NCBI RefSeq assembly: GCF_963675165.1
Contig: NC_087392.1
Span: forward strand, 1,689,001 to 1,753,000
Direction of reading: 5' to 3'
DNA: 64,000 nt
From: Halichondria panicea
Lineage: Eukaryota; Porifera; Demospongiae; Suberitida; Halichondriidae
A program made the translations under genes and the position numbers. This document shows, piece after piece, positions 1-9,685 of the stretch (position 1 is the first letter of the stretch; every line of letters begins with the position of its first letter). Under the pieces are notes generated by a model that made no database searches, was not told where the DNA came from, and saw only the letters and a program-made list of their open reading frames with translations.

Positions 1-8
1 TCTTGCAG

Positions 9-3000
9 AAGCCATCAACTCCCAAAGGTCAAGTTACAGGGAAAAGGTCTGTCATGTCAACAGTGCATTGCATGAATAATCATACTCTTTTCACTCATAG
101 TCTGAGAGCATTGGGGATATCTGATCCGCTGCCAATGATAAAGCCCAAAGTATCAGCAATCTCTCTCCTCACTAGCAACTATGACTCATGTGACCAGGTA
201 GTGAGTTTGTGTACACTCAGCTGAAAATCCTGTTTACCTTGACAATTCCTTTGCCTTTTGTTGATAATCCTGCTCAACAAATTTGGAGTCTTGACAAGTA
301 GAATTGTGCATATCGTATGCTGTAATAGGCATCATCAATGTCTCTTTCCTAGGACACGACTGATGTGGAGGATCTTCATGGCCACCTGGAAACAGAGGGT
401 TCTCTGGGGGAGTCGGATACAGGTCTAAACATTGTCAGTGTGGGCGTACCCTCTGGGAGGCGCACTCAACTCATAGTACGCAATGACATGACTGTCAATG
501 ACATGCTCAAGGTCATCTCTGAGGTATGTGCTTACTCAGCAGTACACTGCACCATAGAGTATGTAAGTATAATGGCGCTACTTTCTCAGAAGCATCATTT
601 GAATTGTGCTGACCACTATGTGAGGCTAAAGCTCTCAACAAGTGATGGCGTATATGGAATCATTCCGGACAAAGAGGAGTTTCTTGTTGACTTGGTGAGA
701 TCACCTTGTAAACACCTCAATCTCTACCTTAACCATGTCCACCTCTGCAGATGTACACAAGTATAGATGTATGCCAGAAATTGGTACACACAGTGACCTT
801 AACAAAGGACAACATTGATGCTCCTGCATTTGGTGACTACCATATTCTCTCATTGATTGTTCACACTGTTTTAACATGCAGGTATGAACCTCACTCCCTA
901 CTGGGGTGAAGATGAGAGCTTGGGTTCTGTTACTGTGACAGCAGTACAAGATAAAACAGTCGCTCAGAGGGAGCGATTGAACATTGGAGATGAAATAATG
1001 CTCGTTAATGACACTAGTATCACTGAACTGGGCTGGAGTCAACTGGAAAACTTGCTCCATTCGGCCACCACCCTCTCTCTAACTGTACGGACATGCTTCA
1101 TTGATCCACCTCTGTCCAGTAACACAGCGGCACAGATGATGGACAGTCTGATATGCCCTGCCCCGCCCACATCAGGCCATCCAGAACTCTCTGTAGATAT
1201 GCTGAAACTACTAACTGTACCCAATCCCGATTGTGAGAAAAGCATACCTTAAGTTTAACAACCTGTTTATTGTACAATGTACCTCCTCTTCACAGCTGAC
1301 AATGGCCTCTCCTCTGGATCCACGCACGGTGTCTCTGGGGAGAATCTGGAACAGCTGATGAAGGTAAGATACCCACCCGTTCATTACAAGTTGGTATAAT
1401 GGCTATCCATTTGTTGGGTTCATAGCACTCCAAGGATATGTCAAAGTTGTTGCGTGTCTGGAAGATGCAGGATACTTCTGAAGACAGCTCTCCGTGGACA
1501 AAAGATGATAAGCTGAAGAAGAGTGCATCGGACTTGCTAGAAACCGAAGCTGAGTATATTAGAGTAAGAGTCTACTAGTCTACCTTGCTTGCTTCAATGC
1601 TGATCTCAATCCTCAGTATCTCAATGTACTACTGGAGCGCTACCTTCACCCACTTCAAGGGGAGACCATTCTTTCTAAGGAGGATGTAGGTCAACAAGTC
1701 ATGGCTTGATCGTGATACTATTGTTTGCTTAGGTGGAGATCCTGTGTGGCGATATCATTCAGCTCGTGGAGGTCCAAAAGGAGTTCTTCACTTTGCTAAA
1801 TGTATGCAACTTCTGTGTATATGTGTGTATGTGTGTGGTCAATGCTATTGCTGTACAGGAGTCGGTGTCCTTAGTGGAAAAGGATATGCAACCTTCAACT
1901 CTCAAGGTTAGTACGATGCATTTTATTCATTGTCTAATCTTCGTTTTCACTCTAGCAAATGGTAGAAGGAATTGCCAAAACATTTCTTGACCATCAAAGT
2001 CATTTTCGAGAGTACTGTACTTTCTGTGCTAGTCATCAAAAGGCTCAGGAACTCACTGGTAAATGATTAATCACACTCCTCCCTGTCCATGCTAGTACTG
2101 TGGTATTAATATATTGGTTGCAGCTCGAGTAGAGGACCAGCAGCTGCAAACGTTCCTAGAGGCTCGCAACCCTCAACAAGACACATCACTCAGCCTGAGC
2201 ACACTGCTGTCAAAGCCGATTGTGGTAATTTAAGTAATTGATAGCGTATGGGATGAATGGTCACTAGTTTAAAACTGCTCTAATTTACAGCGTATCTCAA
2301 GATACCCTCTCTTCATGGGAGCCATTCAGGACAGTATTGACAAGGAGAAGGAAGAGAGGAAATCAATTAAAAGTAATCACTAAAATTACGTGCACCTTGT
2401 GGTATATAATGTGCTGTAACAATTGTGCAGAGGCTATTCAAATGATGTCCACTGTGGCGAACCACATCAATGAGATGCAGAGAGTATGTGAGGCTTATCA
2501 ACTAGTGTTTGAGTCTATGTTGAAGTCATCTCAAATCACTGAGGTAAGTAAGACTGGCAGTACATTGTAGTACTAGACGGACTATTGTGTTCTTGGTGTG
2601 TAGGTTCAATTAAACATCAACATATCTGAGTTGAAATATTATGGGGAAGCCAAGTGGTTGAATCCGTCGGTGGAGAACCTCTCACGAGGGCTCAGGAAAG
2701 GTCAAGGTCCTGTAGTCAATTGTTTTGGTGAGTGTGGTAGTATTTTCAATACATAAAGTTGCGTACTTTTATGAATGTACGCCCACACAAACATACACCT
2801 CCACACATACAGTGTTTAAGTCTGTAATCATACTCATGTGCATTGAGAAGAGACAAAAACGTAAAGAAAGCAGGGTGAGATATTCTACGGTTTCAAGATG
2901 GTATTTGTGACATCGTATTTTCTTTAGGGATTGAGGGAAATCACTGTATTGGACGATGACATCAGATACAAAGCTTTGTTGCCGTCTGTCTACTGCAAAT

Positions 3001-3415
3001 TGCATGACCTTCCAAACTCAGATGGTACTGTTAGTTAATACTCTGCATGACTGTACTATATACGTGTGTTGTACAACACTACAGGAGTCTCCAATATGTG
3101 GCAGATACAATATCGGCCAAGGTCTGGTGCTATGGTGGGAAACAACTATCTATTTCGGAATGTGTACGTCATTAATTTTACTGTAACAGTGTACTAGTTT
3201 AAATGGACCACACTTTTTCACTCAGTGATTCTGAGGACAAGTTGGCGTTCATTCGATGGATAGACTATGTGACTACAGACCAGAGGAGGATGTACGGGAG
3301 CTCTGCGTGTAGTTCAGGACACTCCACCCCCACCCTCACATCCCCACACCACTCCCCCTCTCTCACACAGCTGCCAGCTCGACGAAATAGATCTCTCTCA
3401 CCACTCTCTCAATGA
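9..3415 (+). CDS. TIAM: TIAM/Still life-like Rac guanine nucleotide exchange factor, 3' part (partial)
   Basis: Multi-exon C-terminal part of a TIAM-family RhoGEF; the 5' end lies left of the window. In order I read a Ras-binding domain (exons 353-523 and 590-694; conserved-looking HLNCADHYVRLKL), a PDZ domain (751-832 joined to 882-1232; joining gives FGMNL, then RLNIGDEIMLVND), a DH domain (from about 1426; SASDLLETEAEYIR, then SRYPLFMGAIQDS), and a PH domain ending in FIRWIDYV. A Ser/Pro-rich tail ends at the stop at 3413-3415. This RBD-PDZ-DH-PH order is diagnostic of TIAM1/TIAM2/sif, which load GTP onto Rac at the membrane to remodel actin. Introns are about 50-150 bp with GT-AG ends. 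The 66-bp intron 524-589 has no stop and keeps frame. It converges on SPATA4, whose stop is 145 bp away. The assignment is firm; exact exon ends are predicted. Confidence 0.9.
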
Positions 3416-3559
3416 CTGTTCCTTTAATTTGTAAATCATGACTGTTCATCTGTTTTAACTATTAAGTATAATTATAATATATGTCAAACATCAAGAGTTT
3501 AAGTTATGAATACATTTGTACCATACAATAATTTTACTATACATACGAGAGATTAATAA

Positions 3560-4687
3560 TTAAGACATAGTTGGTTTTAGTCTCTGTTCTACTTCAATCT
3601 CCTTGATGGTTTCGTCCTGTTTGTCTACATCCCTGGCATTGGCTTTGGGCAGAGTTTTCTTTCCATTTGTGGATGTTCGTATGCCAAAATGCTCTGTAAC
3701 CAATAGCAATAACTCCACCAGTCAGATCATCAATGCTTACCTGGGTGATTTTCTCTGTCTTGTTTCCGCTGTTTCACATGTGCTTCCATGATTGCTTGAG
3801 CCTGCACAGAAACAACAGTCGTTATGATGATGTCAGATGTACACATGTATTGAGAGCACACACCTTTTGTGTACTGAGGGTTCTGTCTGGTTTTGTGGTG
3901 AGCTCTGTATTAGCTAGGTTGTTCTTGATGGACTGTATAAGTAGGTCAGGGTAGTCAGCACAATGTACACACAAGACAGATAATAATGGTGGATTTTATG
4001 CTTTAATTTTAGTGTATCTTGTACAGAGCTTCTAAATAACTACAGAAAGACACGTTAACATTCACAATCTGTTACCTGAGCAGTTGTGGACCTAGCATGA
4101 AGAGGTAGCTGTGACTGGTAGGAGCTGTCACTGAAGTCAGTGGGGCAACCCTTGGCTGGCAGGTAGTGTAACCTATGGGAGGAGAAACAGAATCCTTTCT
4201 GTTTAGAATGCTATCCACACATGCGCACTTACACTTTGTGCGTGAGGAGGGTGTACATTCTCTCCAGGAGTGAGAAAGCTGCACCAGGCTTACAGTGTAT
4301 CGTTCCTTCAATCACATCCTTAGCTATATCAAGCTGTTCTTTGATGAAAAACTGTGACAAAACAGCGACCCTTTATGTACAGTACTAGAAAGTGAAGTAT
4401 GAATGACCTCACCCTCTCGAGTTGCTGCCAGTTTCCAAGTTTTGTCTGAATTGAGGTACCGTTGGAGAAGGAGTGCATTTGAATGTCCTGAGGATAATAC
4501 CAACCCACTATCTCAGCTAGCAGGTAGCCATTGGAAAAATCTCTGCAGCATATGACAGAGGGTATATAGCTTGAGTTAGAGTTAGCAGCAATGTTAAATC
4601 TACACCTCACCTCCTCACATTTCTGATGGGATGAGTGAGATCCAAGCTTTGCAGCCATTTAATCACTTCTCTTGGTAACCCACTCAT
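3560..4687 (-). CDS. SPATA4: SPATA4-like protein (calponin-homology-like/CLAMP domain)
   Basis: At least six exons on the minus strand. The protein starts [17 protein letters not shown], then [30 protein letters not shown] and [11 protein letters not shown], followed by a short charged tail with EHPQMERK-type residues ending KPTMS. The N-terminal half is the CH-like fold shared by SPATA4 and SPEF1/CLAMP, a family tied to cilia, microtubules and sperm flagella. The [14 protein letters not shown] stretch matches my memory of vertebrate SPATA4 more closely than SPEF1. The start at 4687 is chosen because the next exon joins in frame and the initial residues fit the family. It is head to head with MANEA (262 bp between start codons). 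Function in sponge choanocyte or sperm flagella is inference. Confidence 0.85.
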
Positions 4688-4948
4688 TCCTTGAGCTTCA
4701 GAGAAACTGTACTGTTTCCATGGAGATGCCTCAAGCCAAGCCTCAATAGCTGTTTCAGAGCTTGTTCTAACGACGATCTTTCACCTAGGAGGTACAGGTG
4801 GGAGTGGCTCAGCTCTTGCAAAATGGACAAAATTTTGCTGAGACATGAAGCTGACCGGAGGTCCTAGCATGTAAGTAAGTAATTGTAGGCAATAAATAAG
4901 AGATAATCATACCTTTCCTACACACACAGGTACGTATAGATCTATGCA
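4688..4948. promoter_or_regulatory. Divergent promoter region, SPATA4/MANEA
   Basis: 261 bp between two opposite start codons. It must hold both 5' UTRs and probably a shared promoter. A possible 3' splice site just before 4931 (CACACACAG) suggests a 5' UTR intron for MANEA. No TATA box is convincing. Confidence 0.5.
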
Positions 4949-6370
4949 ATGAGGGTACTTCAAGTGCGTGTGTTGCTCTTACTCTGTTTGGTTTACTTGA
5001 GTCTGGTCGCGCTCATCTACCATTACTGGAGGAGCACTGGTCTGGACAACAGCATCGACATACTGTTTGACTCCCCGGGTGAGGGGAAGTCCCCACAAGT
5101 TTCCAACAATGAGATTGTCCAGTTTAACTTCAGGCGAGGGAGCATACACCTCGGCATCGACAATGCAACCACCCCTCAAGCAAGTGACACTACTAATCTG
5201 CCAAGTGATACCCTGGACAACTCTAAGGAGGATGACACATCCCTTGATTTATCTAAGGAGGATGACACATCCCTTGATTTATCAGGCCTGAGCCCTCCTA
5301 ACTATTGTCTCCATACATTTTATTACATGTGGTATAGGAACGAAGATACTGATGGAGGCTACATGCATTGGAACCACCGATACCTTCCTCACTGGAAGGA
5401 AGACGTTAGCAAACGCTACCCTAAAGGGCGTCACGAACCACCCAATGACATTGGAGCTAGCTTCTATCCAAAACTAGGTCCCTACAGCTCGAAAGATCCA
5501 CTCACCATGAAGACACACATGTACCAATTGCGGCAGGCCGAAGTGGGTGTGGTTTCAGTGTCATGGTACCCCAAGGGAATATCAGATGATGAAGGAGGAC
5601 CCCCTGATGAGTTGATGTCACAATTATTGGACATTGCTCTCAAGTATTCAATAAAAGTCACCGTACACATTGAACCATACAAGAACAGAACTCCTCTCAG
5701 CGTGCGAAATGACCTAGAATACATTCACAAGCAATACGTCAATCACCCTGCCTTCTACAAGCTATCAAGACGCGCTAATGACCGGGCTCTCCCCTTAATC
5801 TATGTGTATGACTCTTACTTGAGCCCCGCTAAAGAGTGGAACAAAATATTCACGGCTAGTGGATCTGACACAATTCGTGGGAGAGAAATAGACTCAATCG
5901 TTTTAGGACTGTTGGTGGAGGAAAGACACAAGCAAGATATCCTGCAAGGGGGATTCGATGGATTTTACACATACTTTGCTTCAGATAGGTTCAGTTACGG
6001 GTCTACCATCAAAAACTGGGAAGGTTTGGAGAAATTCGCCCGTCAAAGAAAACTGATATTCATTCCAAGTTTCGGGCCTGGGTATAATGATGAACGTGTT
6101 CGTCCATGGAACAAAAGAAACAGCAAATCTCGGCAAAATGGCTCCTACTACAGAAAGATGTTTGATGCAGCTACACTAAGAGCTCATACCCCACAAAGCA
6201 GCTCAAAGATTGTTTCACTGACATCTTTTAATGAGTGGCATGAAGGTACACAAATCGAACCAGCTATACCCAAGCTCTATGGCAACTACACTTATATTGA
6301 CTACACTCCCAATGGACCGGATTTTTATTTGCAACTCACAAGAGAGGGTTCTAAAAAGTTGGTGTGCTAA
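4949..6370 (+). CDS. MANEA: Glycoprotein endo-alpha-1,2-mannosidase (GH99)
   Basis: Single coding exon of 473 codons, unusual here because neighbours are intron-rich. The N-terminus has a short cytoplasmic tail and one hydrophobic segment (residues about 5-26), as in a type II Golgi membrane enzyme, then a Ser/Thr/Asp-rich stem. The catalytic domain runs from about residue 115 to the end, with GH99 landmarks GRHEPPNDIGASFYPKLG, VGVVSVSWYPKG, HIEPYKNR and SFNEWHEGTQIEPA; the two Glu of NEWHEG correspond to the catalytic pair described for this family. The enzyme cleaves glucosylated mannose from N-glycans in the Golgi, an alternative to ER glucosidases. The stem contains two perfect copies of a 10-residue unit (SKEDDTSLDL). 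The lack of coding introns could be ancestral or reflect retroposition. Confidence 0.95.
   Translation: MRVLQVRVLLLLCLVYLSLVALIYHYWRSTGLDNSIDILFDSPGEGKSPQVSNNEIVQFNFRRGSIHLGIDNATTPQASDTTNLPSDTLDNSKEDDTSLDLSKEDDTSLDLSGLSPPNYCLHTFYYMWYRNEDTDGGYMHWNHRYLPHWKEDVSKRYPKGRHEPPNDIGASFYPKLGPYSSKDPLTMKTHMYQLRQAEVGVVSVSWYPKGISDDEGGPPDELMSQLLDIALKYSIKVTVHIEPYKNRTPLSVRNDLEYIHKQYVNHPAFYKLSRRANDRALPLIYVYDSYLSPAKEWNKIFTASGSDTIRGREIDSIVLGLLVEERHKQDILQGGFDGFYTYFASDRFSYGSTIKNWEGLEKFARQRKLIFIPSFGPGYNDERVRPWNKRNSKSRQNGSYYRKMFDAATLRAHTPQSSSKIVSLTSFNEWHEGTQIEPAIPKLYGNYTYIDYTPNGPDFYLQLTREGSKKLVC
5222..5281 (+). repeat. In-frame 30-bp tandem duplication in the MANEA stem
   Basis: Two identical 30-bp copies encode SKEDDTSLDL twice, in the region between the membrane anchor and the catalytic domain. 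Identity at the DNA level suggests a recent, probably length-polymorphic duplication. Confidence 0.95.
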
Positions 6371-6543
6371 ATGTTTCATTCTTTAAAATTCTTTATAACA
6401 CATTTGTGTGTGCACGTATCTTTATACATTGTATCAGACAGCATATTGAACAACTGAATACACACACACAATAAGATTCATAAACAGCGCACACATAGCA
6501 CCGTACTATAGTCGGTACACAGTTCTAGTTCAGTTCAGTTTCT

Positions 6544-8023
6544 TTACTGATAACCCTGCTGCCTGTAAGCATACTGCTGTGCTGATGAAGGCCTCGGTGG
6601 CTGGTTTTGATAGTAGTAGCCAGCTTGTGGTTGAGGGGTTGCAGTGGCCGGATTGGGAGGGTATTGCGTGGGAGTGTGCATCTGTGAGGACGGTGTGGGT
6701 GGTGTGGGAGCGGGGGCGGACTGTGGGTAGCCACTTTGTGTAGGAGGGTAGGCTTGTTGGCCAGTGCTGTATCCCGGTTGCTGTTGCTGTTGTTGTTGTT
6801 GCTGTTGGTCACCGTAGAAACTTGGGTTGACTTGCCCCGTCTGTTGCTGTGTCACTTGCCCTGGACCCATCTGCGGCGGATAGCGAGACTGCTGATTGGG
6901 GGGTTGAGATGTCAGAAAATCGGTGGAGCTCCCCTGAGCAAAGAACTGGGATGTGGAACTCTGTTGTGAAGTAGCTGTAGAGAATTATACACATATAATA
7001 ATAGGCACAGGCATTGGCTCTAACTGAGCTGATGTTATATGCACTTACAAGGTATTTGAATAATAGCTGAGGTGTAATATCTTACTAGGGGCCTACACAC
7101 TTAGTCACATACCTGGAGCAGCAGGTTGTGATGATGTTGGCTTTAGTGGGTCAAAAATTCCCAGGCTACCAGTGGGAGCTGTCTTAGGATTGCTGTCATC
7201 TACAACAAAACACAAACACCTACATCATCACATTCACACAGCACCAACCATATGTTAGCTAGGGTGTGTTACAAGTATAATACTAAGAACAGAGTATCTA
7301 TGATGGACCACACACCTGTCCTAGCAACAGATGACATGTTGGAACTGGGTGCACTCTGCTTGATGGTATCAGGAGCCTTGGGAGTGCTCGATACTGGGAT
7401 AGCGTTGGTCGTGCCTCCTGATTTACTAGAGGCTCCGTCCAGAGCATTAAGGAGGGTGTTGACCTTGTTTCGTATGGTCACCAGCTCTGTCCTGACCTCC
7501 TGAACCTCTGAGGCATCCAGTGTAGGCAGAGGCACTTTACCATGCACTGAAGGGAGGGAGAGAGATAGTGATGCAATGGACACCATGGGAAAGGAAAGAT
7601 GAACTCACCATATATCTTTATTTTGAGCTGACGACAGATTTGCTTGGCCAAGTTCAGGTCAGAGGAGTCAGAGATTGTTATATAGTCACCCTCTATGAGA
7701 GAAAACAAGGAACATTATAGTCATATCACAATCGGCCAACAAAACAATAGCGCTATTGTCATAGACGCTAGATACTACAGATCATTGTGAAAGCTCGTTT
7801 TACCTTCATCACAATACTTGAGTGTGACCTCGTCCGTGTTGTTCAGTTTGCCTTTGTACACTCGTTGTAGCATGAGAAGAAGCTCGTCATAAGTGATGTC
7901 TTCGTTGTGAATGGGCACTCTTCTGAAATCATCACCCAGACGTGCCTTGATCATCAACTTTCCACTCAGATCCATTGGTAGAAAAGAGAAAGTACCGTCT
8001 TTCTGTCCTCTACTGGAGCTCAT
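6544..8023 (-). CDS. TFG: TFG (TRK-fused gene) protein, ER-exit-site scaffold
   Basis: Five exons: 7804-8023, about 7611-7692, 7318-7546, 7112-7199 and 6544-6972. The N-terminal PB1 domain (residues about 10-95; [20 protein letters not shown], then [18 protein letters not shown]) is followed by a coiled coil ([19 protein letters not shown]) and a Pro/Gln/Tyr-rich tail with about ten consecutive Gln and repeated YPP/SGYPQ-type motifs. That order is the TFG architecture; TFG polymerises through PB1 and organises COPII carriers between ER and ERGIC. The stop is at 6544-6546. It is head to head with MPC2 (190 bp between start codons) and converges on MANEA (173 bp). The Gln tract at about 6779-6809 is probably polymorphic. 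Confidence 0.92.
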
Positions 8024-8213
8024 GACTCTTCAAAAGCACATACAAGAGGGTTGATGTCGATGATGATGACTTGACAGCTTTTACAGTGAGAACTAGAACA
8101 GGAAGTCACAAGACAAACTTGGACACTCCTACTATTGACCTTTCTCTTTGACCCCAGAGCAACATAAACAAACAAACGTAAAACTTTCTCTAGCTCTAGC
8201 TCTACATCATATC
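8024..8213. promoter_or_regulatory. Divergent promoter region, TFG/MPC2
   Basis: 190 bp between start codons. It contains ACAGGAAGTCAC near 8098-8109, a good ETS-type (GGAA) core, a common element of bidirectional housekeeping promoters. Activity is inferred, not shown. Confidence 0.5.
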
Positions 8214-9452
8214 ATGGCTACTCGTTTTCTCAATCACCCAGCAGGTATGTTGCTAGCTCACTGACCACTGTGAAACCTTTGTCACTTGCTGAAATTTCTA
8301 TGCAGGTCCCAAAACCATATTTTTCTGGGCACCGGCTTTCAAGTGGGTGAGTGAATTGTTTATTATTATACACTAGACTATGACAGTTAAAATTGGTTGT
8401 CAGTGATCCTAGATACACTACCTGATATACTAAAGATGGTCGTAATTCTTGGTAATTGTTATTATTTTTATTATTATAATTATGCCTCGTGCGCATGCGC
8501 AACCGAGGTATACGGTAGTGTGTTTGTGTGTGCGTGTGTGTTTGTGTGTGCGGGTGTGTGTGTGTAGACTGCTACAGCTGCTTAAGGATCAATGAAGTGC
8601 AAGTAAGAGTTTCTATAGGCTTCTAGTCATGTTTTCTTGGTCGTGGATTTGCAAAATAATGCTTCGTTCTTGAGTTATGCCTAGTTTTTTGCTTACTTGG
8701 AATGCCATTGCAGAAAAGTGCGTAGCGAAACTTGTCCATGGAGTGTTACTACTCTACTTAGTAGTTAGCTCTGCACTAGAACACTAGCTATTGGTAGCTG
8801 CAACAGTGAGAAGAGAGCTGCAAGGCTCTGCTGCTACTAGCAGCCATTCAGACTTGGACTTTTGGCATCGATCGTTTTTAACAACAATCATTCCCACTGG
8901 TTGAGTTTCTCTGTTCTGCATGCAGCAAAATTTTATAACATCATGATGTGTGACAGTGTAATAGCTATATAGCTGTAGCTTTATGTTATGTAGCTTTGAC
9001 ACCTCCACCGAGGCATCAGCACCAGTGGTGCTTTCATTATTATAGTTTTTAATTTGTTACATTCCCCCATGCAGGGTCTTGTAGTAGCTGGTCTGGCTGA
9101 CATGCAGAGGCCTGCAGATAAGCTGAGTGTCTCCCAGTCCTCTGCTCTGGCCGCAACTGGGGCCATTTGGTCTCGCTACTCTCTGGTCATCACCCCAGTC
9201 AACTACAACCTTTTTGGTGTCAACATCTTTGTGGCCATGACTGGGTTCTATCAACTCTACAGAATTTGGAAGTAAATTGTCTTCCCTCCACACATACACA
9301 CACACATTTACGCTAAATTCAAATTTCGAGCAAATATTCCTTTTCCCTGAATGTCAGTAATAGAGCTTTGCAGATAATTATGATTTTCCTCTTCTCCCTG
9401 CAGCCACAAGAAGGAGCAAGCAAAGACTGAGAGCGAACCAAAATCTAGCTAG
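8214..9452 (+). CDS. MPC2: Mitochondrial pyruvate carrier subunit 2
   Basis: Four exons (8214-8244, 8306-8346, 9075-9271, 9404-9452) join in frame to a 105-residue protein. Key motifs are NHPAGPKTIFFWAPAFKWGL, GLADMQRPADKLS, GAIWSRYSLVITPVNYNL and FYQLYRIW, matching MPC2 throughout; the N-terminus is shorter than the vertebrate protein's. MPC2 pairs with MPC1 in the inner mitochondrial membrane to import pyruvate; MPC1 is also in this window at 34955-35596. The three hydrophobic segments expected for MPC2 are visible. The 728-bp intron 8347-9074 is large for this locus and contains a repeat-like block. The next gene (CNG channel) starts 233 bp downstream on the same strand. Confidence 0.97.
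8479..9016. mobile_element. Possible dispersed repeat inside MPC2 intron 2
   Basis: The enlarged intron starts with TGCCTCGTGCGCATGCGCAA, then GAGGTATACGGTAGTG and a TG-rich tract, and near 9007-9016 has ACCGAGGCAT, roughly an inverted match to the left TGCCTCG. The block looks unlike the surrounding small introns. The inverted match is short and no clear target-site duplication is seen, so this is tentative. Confidence 0.35.
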
Positions 9453-9685
9453 ACAAGACTACAGTCCACATGCACATGTATACCCGCACATTTATATACT
9501 ATAGAGTGTCTGTAAAATGCAACAAAAAGATGTTTTTTTTAGTGGTACTGGTACAAGCAGATTGCTGCAGACCAGCCCCACCCACCTTATTCTGTCACGC
9601 CCAGCAAAGGAAGCCATGTGTGGAGTCCACCATAAATCATCTTCACACCATTGCATTGAAAAATCACACTACACTCTGATATGGT

